Assembly: GCA_963923035.1 (NCBI GenBank)
Contig: CAWUKT010000060.1
Span: 1-44,342 of the forward strand
Source of the DNA: CAWUKT01 sp963923035
GTDB taxonomy: Bacteria; Bacteroidota; Bacteroidia; J057; JADKCL01
Direction of reading: 5' to 3'
Length of the DNA stretch: 44,342 nt
The notes under the pieces are model-generated. The model made no database searches. It was not told the DNA's origin and saw nothing but the letters and a program-made list of their open reading frames with translations. Below, piece after piece: positions 25,298-34,331 of this stretch (position 1 is its first letter; each line of letters begins with the position of its first letter). The translations under genes and the position numbers were made by a program.

Positions 25298-26152
25298 ATG
25301 CGCTACACGATTCTAAGCATATTGTTCATCGGCGGCCTCTTCGGAGGCGAACCGTCCAAGCCCCGCGAGGCGGCCGATGCCTACGCCGATGAGAATTACG
25401 AGGCGGCGGCTCCCCTGTTCCAGGAATCCCTGGAGCTGGAAGACTATGCCGGCCAGGCCCAGGCCCTCAATTTCAATGTTGGGCAGAGCCTGTTGCGGCA
25501 GGATTCGCTGACGCGCGGACGGACCTGGTTCAGCAAGGCGATTGGACCGGCCGACAAGAAGTTGGGGCCCAACGAAAGTGCGAAAGTCGCGTCGTGGGCC
25601 TACAACAACGTCGCCGTCATCCAGGTGAAGACCCAGCCGGGCGTTCAGATCCAAGGCAGCAGTCCGATGGCGTTGGCGCCGAGCGGAAGTGGTGGCCAGG
25701 GACAGGAAGACAATATCAAAGAGGCGATCAATTCCCTGCGCGAAGCCTTGCGCCTGGACCCGGACAACGACATTGCGCGCTACAATTATGAATTGTTGAT
25801 GCGGCGGAGTCAGCAGCAGTCCGAGCAGGAACAGGAGCAGGATGAGGAAAAGGAGGACCAGCAGGACCAACAGCAGCAGAACGAAAAGCAGGAGCAGAAC
25901 AAACAAGACCAGCAGCAGGACAACCAACAAGATCAGCAAAAGCAAAACAAGCCCCAGCCCGACAACAAGGAGAACAAGGGGCAAAACAATCCCCAACAGC
26001 AAGACCAGCAGCAGACATCCGAGCAGATGGACCAGCAGCAGGCGAAGCGTTTGTTGGAGGCGGTCAATGAAAAGGAAAAGCAATTCATCCAGGAATTGGA
26101 GGAATCGCGGCCCAAGGGGCGGCCCCGCCGGACCGATGGCCCGGATTGGTGA
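25298..26152 (+). CDS. batC: TPR protein BatC with Gln-rich tail
   Basis: A 284-aa protein. A hydrophobic N-terminus (ILSILFIGGLFGG) acts as signal or anchor. TPR-like helices follow at residues ~25-60 (AADAYADENYEAAAPLFQES) and ~145-170 (IKEAINSLREALRLDPDNDIARYNYEL). Residues ~172-250 form an extreme Gln/Asp/Glu/Asn/Lys-rich low-complexity run, then EAVNEKEKQFIQELEE and a basic end. This architecture is typical of BatC, which is thought to scaffold the Bat complex in the periplasm. The gene is likely co-transcribed with batB. Confidence 0.82.
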   Translation: MRYTILSILFIGGLFGGEPSKPREAADAYADENYEAAAPLFQESLELEDYAGQAQALNFNVGQSLLRQDSLTRGRTWFSKAIGPADKKLGPNESAKVASWAYNNVAVIQVKTQPGVQIQGSSPMALAPSGSGGQGQEDNIKEAINSLREALRLDPDNDIARYNYELLMRRSQQQSEQEQEQDEEKEDQQDQQQQNEKQEQNKQDQQQDNQQDQQKQNKPQPDNKENKGQNNPQQQDQQQTSEQMDQQQAKRLLEAVNEKEKQFIQELEESRPKGRPRRTDGPDW

Positions 26153-26636
26153 TCCCAAACAGAAAGAGCCCTGCGTGAGCAGAGCCCTTTGAACAATGGA
26201 TTATTTTATAAAATGAGGGGCCTGGCCAGGCCCCTCCCTCAATTCCAATTACCTCCGCATCTCTCAGCTCACCTTGGCCCAGCTGCAGCCCGGACCAAAA
26301 ACCAATTAACGCGGCAGCAATTAAGGTCGAGGACCTTGCGCGTTGATGTAAATGTAAAGGGGCAACTCTCTGGAAAGACAGACGATTATTTGAGTTTGCA
26401 AGATTTGATTTGTTTCAATTCTATCCTAAATCTTATGAAAGAGTCTGTTTGCAGGATATTTGCAAGGTGATAATTTTAGATTTCATTCCCCGCCACCACC
26501 CCCTTTTTCTTCCTTCATGATCTTAAATCCCGGCCAATAGGATTAGAATATCAGATTACTTAACTTGGTTTGTTAAAAATTTGCAATCGTAAGTCAGTAG
26601 TTAAAAATATCAACCATTGAAGGTCGATCTCTTTGT
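26153..26636. other. Intergenic region between batC and the sensor kinase
   Basis: A 484-bp gap. It contains a GC palindrome GGGGCCTGGCCAGGCCCC (26217-26234) that could act as a weak transcription barrier, then AT-rich sequence. Just before the kinase start is TCTCTTTGT (about 26626-26634), a weak match to the -7 motif. No gene or RNA structure is recognised. Confidence 0.45.
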
Positions 26637-28817
26637 ATGAATAGGCGGTTTCTGTTTATATCCATTTTGTTGGTATGGGTGCAATTCTTCTGTCTGGGAG
26701 GGGTTTCATGGGCACTTGTGCCTTCCTCTGATCAGGTCCGGCGGGACAGCCTGGAGACTGTACTTGAGGGCTCAGAAGGGCACGAACGCGCCACGATCCT
26801 CATGGAATTGTTTGACCTTTCTTCCAACCAGGCCTCCGATTCTGCCCGCAATACCGCCTGGGAAATCCTACAAATCGGCAATGAAGAGGAAGAAGATACC
26901 TTAAAAGGATGGGGCCACTACCTCATGGCCTTCAATTTTTACTACCGCGGCGAATACGATTCCGCCACCTTCCACCTCAAAGAGTCGCTGATCTACCGAC
27001 GGCGGTCGGGCGCCCCCAAGGACCTCGGCCACTCCCTCAATGTCTTGGGCGTGATCTATGACATTGTTGGCGAAACGGACTCTGCCCTCGCCTTTTATAC
27101 CGAAGCGCTTGACATTCAGCGGCAAGCCGGGGATTTGCAGGGGGAAATTTCCACCTTGAACAATATTGCCGTCCTGTACCAGTTGCGGGAAAATATGGAA
27201 GAGGCCCTGAACTATTATTTTCAGGTCCTCGAAGCCGATGAGCGGTTGGGGGACAAGAAAAACATCAGCATCACCCAGTCGAATATTGCGACCTGTTACG
27301 CGGCTCAGGAGGACTATACCAAGGCCCTGAAATACCACCGCAAGGCCCTCGGGCTGCGGCGGGAAATCGGCAACAACATGCTCATTGCCAGGTCCCTCAA
27401 CAATATTGGAAACGTCTATTTCCGTCTCGAAGATTATCCCTACGCCGAAAAATACCTCCTCGAGTCCATCGAGATGAAGCGGGAATTGGAGAATGAATTT
27501 GACTTGACCCGCACCCTCCTCAACCTCAGCAATGTCTACATCAGCCAGGAGAAGTTTGAACCCGCCCTGGAAATCCTGGAAGAAGCCGAATCGACGACCC
27601 GGGATGGCGATTTGCCCAAATTGCTGATGCGAACTACGGACCAGTTGGCGATCGTCCATGCGGGACTGGGGGAATACAAAGAGGCCTACGAATACGACCG
27701 CTACTACCGGAAGCTCCAGGATTCCCTGCACCTGAACGAAAAAGACGCCCAGATGCAGGAGCTGCTCCAGCAGTTCAAGACCATCCAGCAAGAAATGGAG
27801 CTGGACAGCTTGCGGTTCCAAAAGGACCTCCAGGACCAGCAGCTCGACGCTGCTGAGCGCCAAACCAATAACCTCATCGGTTTTTCCATTCTGGTTGGAC
27901 TCCTGGCCATCGGAATGTTCATCCTGTTCCTCCAAAAGCGAAATGTGAACCGACGCCTGACCGTCCTCAATTCCAAGCTCGGGGAGCGGAACAAGCAGAT
28001 CAAGGAGAAGAACAAAGAGATCGAAGAGAAATCGCAGCTGTTGGAGCGGAAGAATGCGGAAATCCTGGAAATCAACCAGAATCTCGAAAAGATCGTTCAG
28101 GAACGCACCAAGACCCTCATGGAGACCAATGAGGAGCTGGATACCTTCCTCTACCAGACCTCGCATGCCCTGCGGGCGCCCCTGCTGCGCATCATTGGGC
28201 TCTTTGACCTGGCCCGCAACACGGACGAGGTGGAGGTCCAGCAGGAAATGTTCGGACGTATCCACGAGACCATCGAACGGATGGACCGGATGCTGTTCAA
28301 ACTCCTGGAAGTCCAGGACGTCAAGCTCCGCGACTTGAAGCCGGAAAAACTCTATGTCGGGCCCTTGATCGAGGAGGCCATCGAAGAGGTTGCCCAGCAA
28401 TCGGAATTGGCCCGGCCCGAACTGAACATCGATTATCCCTCCGGGCTGGTATGGGTGCCGGACCGCCAGCTGGCCAAGGTCGTCCTGAAAAACCTGATCG
28501 AAAATGCGTGGCATTTCCGGCGGGACGGAGACGATCCCCACGGTGTTTCCATCAACTTCGAGGCGGGGAATGGGGAAGCCCGGTTCATGAACCTCAAGGT
28601 TTCAGATGACGGCATGGGGATTCCAGAGGCCGAACAACCGCTGGTCTTCCAGATGTTCCACCGGTCCACCCACAAGTCGAATGGGACGGGCCTGGGCCTG
28701 TATGTGATCGGGAAAGCAGTGGAACGAATGGGTGGAGAAGTCAAATTGGAGAGTGGAGAAGGCGGACCGACGACAGTCCAGGTAAGACTTCCTTTTGACG
28801 TCCACGAAGGAGCATAA
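26637..28817 (+). CDS. TPR-containing sensor histidine kinase
   Basis: A 726-aa precursor. A signal peptide (residues 1-26) is followed by about six TPR repeats (residues ~80-380: for example LGHSLNVLGVIYDIVGETDS, ISTLNNIAVLYQL, ARSLNNIGNVYFRLEDY), a coiled linker, one transmembrane helix (~413-433) and a long coiled coil. The kinase core has the phospho-acceptor in TSHALRAPLLRI (His510), an N box NLIENAWHF, G1 DDGMGIP and G2 GTGLGLYV. The layout places the TPRs in the periplasm and the kinase in the cytoplasm. The H box has Ala-Leu instead of the common Asp-Leu or Glu-Phe after His. No response regulator gene is adjacent, so the partner is elsewhere. Confidence 0.92.
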   Translation: MNRRFLFISILLVWVQFFCLGGVSWALVPSSDQVRRDSLETVLEGSEGHERATILMELFDLSSNQASDSARNTAWEILQIGNEEEEDTLKGWGHYLMAFNFYYRGEYDSATFHLKESLIYRRRSGAPKDLGHSLNVLGVIYDIVGETDSALAFYTEALDIQRQAGDLQGEISTLNNIAVLYQLRENMEEALNYYFQVLEADERLGDKKNISITQSNIATCYAAQEDYTKALKYHRKALGLRREIGNNMLIARSLNNIGNVYFRLEDYPYAEKYLLESIEMKRELENEFDLTRTLLNLSNVYISQEKFEPALEILEEAESTTRDGDLPKLLMRTTDQLAIVHAGLGEYKEAYEYDRYYRKLQDSLHLNEKDAQMQELLQQFKTIQQEMELDSLRFQKDLQDQQLDAAERQTNNLIGFSILVGLLAIGMFILFLQKRNVNRRLTVLNSKLGERNKQIKEKNKEIEEKSQLLERKNAEILEINQNLEKIVQERTKTLMETNEELDTFLYQTSHALRAPLLRIIGLFDLARNTDEVEVQQEMFGRIHETIERMDRMLFKLLEVQDVKLRDLKPEKLYVGPLIEEAIEEVAQQSELARPELNIDYPSGLVWVPDRQLAKVVLKNLIENAWHFRRDGDDPHGVSINFEAGNGEARFMNLKVSDDGMGIPEAEQPLVFQMFHRSTHKSNGTGLGLYVIGKAVERMGGEVKLESGEGGPTTVQVRLPFDVHEGA

Positions 28818-28931
28818 TTTTTCCCTGTTTTTTGATGGTTCTTCCTCCTTTATTTGTGGCAACTACATTCCTGCCCGGAGACATGATGATTTGCCGGTAC
28901 CGGCAATTTTTTCGATCTGATTTATTTCGCC

Positions 28932-30098
28932 ATGTTTTTCAAAAATACCGCTCTAATACTGGCCCTGGCCATCGGATTGCCATTGGCCGCCCTCGGTTTG
29001 GGGGAAATCGACCAGCGCTGGGGCCTCAGCCTCCTGTACCTATTGCCCCTGGGATTGGGCTTTGTCATTGGGAAAACCGCCAATTTCCAGTGGTGGAAAG
29101 TCACCCTCGGTCTCCTGGCAGGGGCCATTCCCATCTACCTCCTGTCCTTCACGAACGTCATTCTGGTATCCTTCGAGTACAAAATCATCTGGCAAGTGCT
29201 GTGGACCTTTGGCTTGTTGCCGGTATGGTTGGGTTGGTTGCTGGGAAATGAAAAACGGGTCGGGATTTGGGGCTGGCTCGGCCTGGGAATGGTTTTCCTA
29301 ATTCAAAACACCTCGCCCTTTGGAATTGGGGAACTGGAATTCCGCTATGTGGGCTGCGCGTTGAGCATGGGCTTGCTGGCCTATCTCGGCCGGGGAAGCA
29401 GTCCCTGGCGCCACCTGGCGGTGCTGGGCCCTTGGGCACTCATGGAATCATTCATGCTCTTTTTCAGCGGCGACTTTGTCGCCCAAGGCGTCGGCATATA
29501 CGGGCTGCTCGTCCCCCTGGCCGTCTACGCCGCCGTGACGGCGCTTCCCTCGCAGCGCCTCCGCCTCGCCGGCGTCGTCGGGACCACTTTCCTGGCGGCA
29601 GTGTTCGCCTACGGGGCCATCCCCGGAATCATGTTCCAGTCTTCGTACGAGCAGGCCCGCGACCTGAGCATTCCCTTCAACCTGTTCCAGTCCGTCAACC
29701 AGGACGGGACACCCGCCAGCCAATTTGACGACAAAGTCGTCTACGTGGACGTGTGGTCCACCCGGTGCGGCGCCTGCGTAGCCATGTACCCGGAAATCGA
29801 GAAGCTGCACAGCCAGTACAAGAACCATCCGCAGGTGCGGGTGGTCGGGATCGTCCCCGAAGAAATGGACCCGCTGGAGCGGGTCAGCGCATTCGCCGAC
29901 CGGAACGAACTCGACTTTCCCATCTTATTGGACACCACGGGGTTCCTCGTCGAGAAATTCTCCCTCGAAGGCGTCCCGCTCAGTTTCATCGCTACCCCCG
30001 ATGGAAAAGTGTTGGATGTTCACCCCGGTTTCTCAGAAATTTATGCCGAGGAGTACTGGGCCCGCACCCGCGAGCAGCTCCAACGACTGGGCGGATAA
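28932..30098 (+). CDS. Polytopic membrane protein with C-terminal TlpA-like thioredoxin domain
   Basis: A 388-aa protein. Residues 1-235 comprise about eight hydrophobic helices. The C-terminal ~150 residues are a thioredoxin-like TlpA/AhpC-TSA domain: VVYVDVWSTRCGACVAMYPE with redox pair CGAC (Cys279, Cys282), then DFPILLDTTGFLVEKFSLEG and the cis-Pro segment GVPLSFIATPDGKV. It is probably a membrane-bound thiol-disulfide reductant facing the periplasm. The membrane half is not a recognised DsbD domain. The electron source and target are unknown. A terminator follows. Confidence 0.85.
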   Translation: MFFKNTALILALAIGLPLAALGLGEIDQRWGLSLLYLLPLGLGFVIGKTANFQWWKVTLGLLAGAIPIYLLSFTNVILVSFEYKIIWQVLWTFGLLPVWLGWLLGNEKRVGIWGWLGLGMVFLIQNTSPFGIGELEFRYVGCALSMGLLAYLGRGSSPWRHLAVLGPWALMESFMLFFSGDFVAQGVGIYGLLVPLAVYAAVTALPSQRLRLAGVVGTTFLAAVFAYGAIPGIMFQSSYEQARDLSIPFNLFQSVNQDGTPASQFDDKVVYVDVWSTRCGACVAMYPEIEKLHSQYKNHPQVRVVGIVPEEMDPLERVSAFADRNELDFPILLDTTGFLVEKFSLEGVPLSFIATPDGKVLDVHPGFSEIYAEEYWARTREQLQRLGG

Positions 30099-30123
30099 GA
30101 CCCTTTGGGAGCAAAAAACACCG

Positions 30124-30149
30124 ATCCCTCGCCGCTGGCGGGGGATTTT
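30124..30149 (+). terminator. Intrinsic terminator after TlpA-like gene
   Basis: Stem ATCCCTCGCC (30124-30133) with GGCGGGGGAT (30137-30146, one T-G wobble), loop GCT, followed by TTTTC. Confidence 0.75.
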
Positions 30150-30278
30150 CATTTAGAAGGGGGGAAGAGAGTGGAGAATGAATAAATAATCCTTGGGATT
30201 GACATAAAAACTATTTAGGTAGATAGTAAAACTATTGTGGGCGGATGTCGTTATATTCACAAAATAAACTAATCGCCT

Positions 30279-31061
30279 ATGAAACAAATTCTTTCCATTA
30301 GTGTAGTCGCCCTTTTGGCGGCAACGCTGATGACAAGCTGCGCTGTCATTCGGCCGGGTGAGGTAGGTGTAAAAAGCCGCCTCGGAAAGCTGAAAGAAAA
30401 AGTTTACACCCCCGGAACTGTTGGGTTCAATCCCTTCGTGACCCGCGTCATTCGGATGCCCACCCGTACAGTCAACCGGGAAGTAAGACTGAATCTTCCC
30501 TCAAAAGAAGGTTTGAATGTTCTTGCTGAGATCTCGATCCTTTATCATATCAAACCTGAAGCGGCTCCCAAAGTCATCGCCGAGGTCGGCACCAATTACG
30601 AGGAAGTCATGATCCTCAGTGTCTTCCGCTCCGCCGCCGCCGATGTCTGCTCGCGATTCCTTGCCAAGGATATGCACACCGGTCAGAGGGGGATCATTGA
30701 AAAGGAAATCAGAGATCACATGGACAATCTTCTCTCCGAACGTGGATTCGAGATTGAAGCGGTTCTGATGAAAAGCATCAGCCTGCCCGATGGACTGTAC
30801 ATGGCCATCGAGAACAAGCTGGAGGCCGAACAGGAAGCCCAACGGATGGAGTTTGAACTTCAACGTGAGCGCCTGGAAGCCCAGCGGAAGAAGATTGAAG
30901 CGCAAGGGGTCCGCGATGCCCAGCAGGTACTCGCAGAAGGCCTGAGTCCCAGCATCATTCAATGGCGAAGCCTCGAAGTGCTGGAGCAATTGTCCGCCTC
31001 CCCGAACGCAAAACTGATCATCACCGACGGCAAAGCCCCGGTCCTGATCGGCGACGAATAG
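30279..31061 (+). CDS. SPFH/prohibitin-like lipoprotein
   Basis: A 260-aa precursor with lipobox LMTSC (Cys21). The mature part has the SPFH/Band 7 pattern: VIRPGEVGVKSRLGKL, TPGTVGFNPFVTRVIRMPTR, EGLNVLAEISILYHI, and a C-terminal coiled coil (AIENKLEAEQEAQRMEFE and onward). The end (SIIQWRSLEVLEQLSASPNAKLIITDG) is also typical of prohibitins. SPFH proteins form membrane-associated oligomeric rings and organise membrane or protease complexes. A lipoprotein form, rather than an N-terminal helix, is the variant common in Bacteroidota. Flanked by terminators on both sides, so likely monocistronic. Confidence 0.88.
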   Translation: MKQILSISVVALLAATLMTSCAVIRPGEVGVKSRLGKLKEKVYTPGTVGFNPFVTRVIRMPTRTVNREVRLNLPSKEGLNVLAEISILYHIKPEAAPKVIAEVGTNYEEVMILSVFRSAAADVCSRFLAKDMHTGQRGIIEKEIRDHMDNLLSERGFEIEAVLMKSISLPDGLYMAIENKLEAEQEAQRMEFELQRERLEAQRKKIEAQGVRDAQQVLAEGLSPSIIQWRSLEVLEQLSASPNAKLIITDGKAPVLIGDE

Positions 31062-31124
31062 AATTTTCCCCATACTCACTTTTTGGTTTTAAGCACTGTT
31101 ATAGTTGGTACTGTAATTTTTGGG

Positions 31125-31154
31125 TCCCTCTTGCCGCCCGGCAAGGGGGATTTT
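31125..31154 (+). terminator. Intrinsic terminator after prohibitin-like gene
   Basis: Stem TCCCTCTTGCC (31125-31135) with GGCAAGGGGGA (31140-31150, one wobble), then TTTTC. Confidence 0.75.
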
Positions 31155-31255
31155 CTTTGTAAAGGCAGGGTAGAAGAAAAAGAATAGGGATTTCGGTTTG
31201 GAAAAAGCAGGGAGAAAGTGAAATTTTGCCCCTCGATCAACCTGAATCAATTTCC

Positions 31256-31510
31256 ATGGACCTCGCAAATATACTCGGCGTGATCGGCGTCGCCCTCTTG
31301 TTGCTGGCTTATTTCTTTTCTCTGGTCAAAGTCCTCAACAATCAATCCCCCTATTATTTTCTCCTCAACATTGCCGGAGCGGCCACCGTCGGCTATTCCT
31401 CCTACATGATCGAGTTCTGGCCCTTTGTGGTCTTGGAAGCCGTCTGGGTCGTGGTCTCCATCGTTCCGCTGGTGAAATTGCTGACCAAGGGGCCAGCTCC
31501 GACCGCCTAG
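31256..31510 (+). CDS. Small membrane protein, CBU_0592-like
   Basis: An 84-aa protein from ATG 31256 with three hydrophobic helices (LGVIGVALLLLAYFFSLVKV; YYFLLNIAGAATVGYSSYMI; FVVLEAVWVVVSIVPLVKLL). The arrangement matches the small CBU_0592-type family of unknown function. The in-frame extension to 31226 adds ten polar residues from an alternative start and is not preferred. Confidence 0.75.
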   Translation: MDLANILGVIGVALLLLAYFFSLVKVLNNQSPYYFLLNIAGAATVGYSSYMIEFWPFVVLEAVWVVVSIVPLVKLLTKGPAPTA

Positions 31511-31604
31511 CGTAGCTAAGATGTCGCCCGCTGGGGTACGCGCAGAGGGCCTGATTTGCGAAAGGGGAGGAGAAAAGGCAAATTGAGTCTTCAAACAGTA
31601 CCTC

Positions 31605-32081
31605 ATGCCGACCTCCACTTCACGCCCCAATATCAAACTGGATTTGACCGACCACGAGCGTCGCCAACTCCGCCGCCACAAGGTTAAAATCGCTGACCTG
31701 ACCGCTTACGCGGTCGACGAACTGGAGCTCATGCTCCAGGTCCCCACCCACCGGGCCCGGGAACTCTTCGCCCTGGCCGATTTCCAACGCATTCCCACCG
31801 TAGGCATCGAGTTTGCCCGGGACCTCATTTTCATGGGCTATTTCGCTGTGCAGGAACTGCGGGACCAGGACGGCGCCGAACTGCGCAATGAATTTGAGCG
31901 GCAGAAAGGCTACCGCATCGATTCCTGCGTGGAAGACCAATTTCGACTGGCCGTCCACTATGCCCGGACCGGCGACACCAGCAAGCGCTGGTGGGACTTC
32001 ACCCCCGAACGCAAGCGGTACCGGGCCCAGTTTGGCTACCCCGAAGACCGTCCCGTGCGGGAATGGCACGAATTCCGCTAA
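31605..32081 (+). CDS. Helix-hairpin-helix protein, Cdd1 (pathogenicity locus) family
   Basis: A 158-aa protein. Residues ~50-125 carry the HhH-like Cdd1 pattern: ALADFQRIPTVGIEFARDL, MGYFAVQELRDQDGAEL, RIDSCVEDQFRLAVHYAR. The family name comes from a pathogenicity locus, but the biochemical role is unknown; HhH folds often contact nucleic acids. The N-terminus (HERRQLRRHKVKIADL) is basic. Cytoplasmic. The DUF2490 gene starts 15 bp downstream. Confidence 0.8.
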   Translation: MPTSTSRPNIKLDLTDHERRQLRRHKVKIADLTAYAVDELELMLQVPTHRARELFALADFQRIPTVGIEFARDLIFMGYFAVQELRDQDGAELRNEFERQKGYRIDSCVEDQFRLAVHYARTGDTSKRWWDFTPERKRYRAQFGYPEDRPVREWHEFR

Positions 32082-32096
32082 CGAAAATCCTGCGCC

Positions 32097-32795
32097 ATGA
32101 AAAGATCCGTGCTCCTCGCCCTTACGCTCACCCTTTTTTCCCTTCCCCAGACCACCCTCGCCCAATTCAACGAAGACCAATTGGGGGCCTGGTACATGTA
32201 TTTTTACAGCGCCAGCTTCAAGGAAGGCCCCTGGGGCATCCAGGGAGATGCCCAATTCCGGAATTGGAACCTGGGCGGGGACCTCGAACAACTGCTCCTG
32301 CGGAGTGGATTGACCTATACCCCCGAAGCCGCCAACATCAAGTTCACGCTCGGCTACGCCAACATCACCACGGGCGCATTCGGCGAGGACAATTCCACCG
32401 TTGGGGAGCACCGGATTTACCAGGAAGCCCTGTTTCCCGTTCGTTTTGCCCGCCGCTTCTATACCAATCACCGTTTCCGGTACGAGCAGCGGTTTGTCGA
32501 CGACCAGGATTTGCGCACCCGGTTCCGCTACAACCTCTTCCTCAACATCGCACTCAGCAAGCAGGAAATGGACCCCCAAACCATTTATCTGGCCCTTTAT
32601 AATGAGTTGTTTGTCAATGGGCAACGGGAGATTGGGAATGGGCACACCGTGGAGTTATTTGACCGAAATCGATTCTATTCGGCGGTGGGATATGTGATTG
32701 AGAAAGGGAAGAAAGTCCAACTCGGCGTGATGAACCAGACGACGGACAATTGGAGCAAAAACCAATTGCAGCTGAGTTTTCACCATGCTTTCTGA
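32097..32795 (+). CDS. DUF2490 outer-membrane protein
   Basis: A 232-aa precursor with signal peptide ending TTLAQ (residue ~23). The mature part has the DUF2490 pattern of beta strands (LGAWYMYFYSASF, WGIQGDAQFRNWN, LLLRSGLTYTP, NHRFRYEQRF, RFYSAVGYVI) and ends in LQLSFHHAF, the aromatic-terminated C-terminal strand of a barrel. Function unknown. It converges on the porin gene with a 16-bp gap. Confidence 0.85.
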   Translation: MKRSVLLALTLTLFSLPQTTLAQFNEDQLGAWYMYFYSASFKEGPWGIQGDAQFRNWNLGGDLEQLLLRSGLTYTPEAANIKFTLGYANITTGAFGEDNSTVGEHRIYQEALFPVRFARRFYTNHRFRYEQRFVDDQDLRTRFRYNLFLNIALSKQEMDPQTIYLALYNELFVNGQREIGNGHTVELFDRNRFYSAVGYVIEKGKKVQLGVMNQTTDNWSKNQLQLSFHHAF

Positions 32796-32811
32796 GCGGT
32801 AGATGGGTTGG

Positions 32812-34203
32812 TCAAAAGCGGATGTCGGTGATGAAATTGAAATGGTGAAAGGTCGATTTATTGAAGGTCAGGCTGGGTTCGTCGGCATGTTCGCCCCGGG
32901 TCCGGCGTCCCACGTAGAGGAACCTAAATTCGAGGCCTTCGAGCAATTGGGGGAAATGGTAGCGGACATCCAGGTCGAATTGGTCGTAGGAGGGAAGGGT
33001 GTATTTGTTGAAATGGCGCTCGGTGACGGGGTCGGGCAACCAAAACCGTCCCAGGTCGGCGCGGAAGCGTAGCAAAGGCACCTTTCGGAAGCCCCACTGG
33101 AATCGGGTCGTCACCGCCTGGGTATTTCCGGTTCCTTCCAGCCGGCTCCGCGGAATCGACACATAGAATTGCTCCCGCCCCAATTCTCTCGGGAAAATGA
33201 AGCGTCCCCCGCCAAATACCGCCCCGACATTTAAGCTCGCCCGAAACCCACAGTCGTGGAACTCGAGCCGCCCCGCCAGCACATTCGCGCGCTCATCTTT
33301 CTCGTAATACAACCCGTTGCTCCCTTCGGTACCCCCGGGCAGGGCGTCCTGCCGGAGGTACTGCCCGCCCAACCGGAGTTTGTGCTCGCTCCATTCGACC
33401 TGGGCCAGGCCCGTATGGTGGATTTGATCCAGGAAATAGCTCCAAACATGCGTATCCCAGACTTCCCCGGGTGTCCATTCCCACCCCAGCAAGCCCACCC
33501 CGCGCGTGGAAATCGCCCCGTGGTAATCCGCCCGGTTCCCTTCCCGGTCATAGCCATTCCTGTAAATGCCGATGGCATCCGCAATCGGATGCCAATGCGT
33601 GACCGCCCGGGGAGAGACCCGGCTGAACCACCCGGCCCGCAACGCGTGGGCCCCATTCAATTGCCAGTGACTCCAGCCCCCCGCCACCACATAGCTCTGC
33701 ATCCGCTCATCGTGGGGATTCACCAGCGGCGTTTGAATCTCCATTTTCCCGAACTTCATCCACGATCCCCGGTACGCATACATCAGGTACAGCTCTTCCA
33801 GCCGGTCCAGGTCCGACCGATTCTCCGGATGTTGGACGTCGAACAATTGGCGCTCCCACCGGCCGCCCCGTCCGGCGATGGAATCCCGCGTGGTGAGGTC
33901 CGCCGAAGCCAGGTTGTGAATGAAAATGCCCTTGATATCGAAGCTAAATCCGTGGTAGGTCGCGCTCTCGTAGTGAATTTGCCCCCCGATCCCATTGGCC
34001 CAGTAGTTGGAAAGGGCGCCCGGATGGACCGTAGACATCAAAAAGTTGCGGAAGCCTCCTTTGACCTCGCCGTGGGAAAAAAAGTCACTCAGGCAATGCA
34101 GGGTATCGCTGTGGCAGGGCTCAGTGGCCGTGCTGTCCGGATCGGTTGCGGCCAGAAAGGTCCAGCACACAACGCCCATCCACGACAAGAGGAAGCGTTT
34201 CAT
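32812..34203 (-). CDS. OprD-like outer-membrane porin
   Basis: A 463-aa precursor from ATG 34203 (signal peptide MKRFLLSWMGVVCWTFLAAT). OprD-family features include GEVKGGFRNFLMSTVHPGAL near the N-terminus of the mature chain, YWANGIGGQIHYESATYHGF, the EELYLMYAYRG...FGKMEIQTPLVNPHD segment and many amphipathic strands, ending FNFITDIRF. OprD-like channels admit small solutes such as amino acids or carboxylates. It lies downstream of the persulfide dioxygenase gene on the same strand, across a hairpin; a shared sulfur-related function is possible but not shown. Confidence 0.78.
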   Translation of the reverse strand: MKRFLLSWMGVVCWTFLAATDPDSTATEPCHSDTLHCLSDFFSHGEVKGGFRNFLMSTVHPGALSNYWANGIGGQIHYESATYHGFSFDIKGIFIHNLASADLTTRDSIAGRGGRWERQLFDVQHPENRSDLDRLEELYLMYAYRGSWMKFGKMEIQTPLVNPHDERMQSYVVAGGWSHWQLNGAHALRAGWFSRVSPRAVTHWHPIADAIGIYRNGYDREGNRADYHGAISTRGVGLLGWEWTPGEVWDTHVWSYFLDQIHHTGLAQVEWSEHKLRLGGQYLRQDALPGGTEGSNGLYYEKDERANVLAGRLEFHDCGFRASLNVGAVFGGGRFIFPRELGREQFYVSIPRSRLEGTGNTQAVTTRFQWGFRKVPLLRFRADLGRFWLPDPVTERHFNKYTLPSYDQFDLDVRYHFPQLLEGLEFRFLYVGRRTRGEHADEPSLTFNKSTFHHFNFITDIRF

Positions 34204-34242
34204 GAGAATGGGGAAGCGAAGGGTAGGCAAAAAGCTCCCCTA

Positions 34243-34281
34243 TTCCGGAAGATCACTTTTGAGGAAGCGATCTTTCCGGAA
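34243..34281 (-). repeat. Inverted repeat between persulfide dioxygenase and porin genes
   Basis: Arms TTCCGGAAGATC (from 34243) and GATCTTTCCGGAA (34269-34281), with one bulged T. On the minus strand no clean U-tract follows, so this may be an mRNA-stability hairpin or weak attenuator rather than a terminator. Confidence 0.55.
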
Positions 34282-34331
34282 CAAAGGAAATACGGTTGAA
34301 ATTAGAAGGGGAATGAAATCCCGGTACAGGG

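Noticed and set aside
25313..26158. Leu-rich minus-strand frame opposite batC, looking like a membrane protein
   Set aside because: Leu runs arise from reading CAG/CAA (Gln) repeats of batC on the opposite strand (CTG/TTG).
26217..26234. GGGGCCTGGCCAGGCCCC palindrome as a terminator of batC
   Set aside because: No loop or T-tract of the usual kind follows it; kept only as a note in the intergenic entry.
26901..28541. 546-codon minus-strand open frame opposite the TPR histidine kinase
   Set aside because: Antisense of TPR and coiled-coil codons; the plus strand has signal peptide, TPRs, H box and ATPase motifs.
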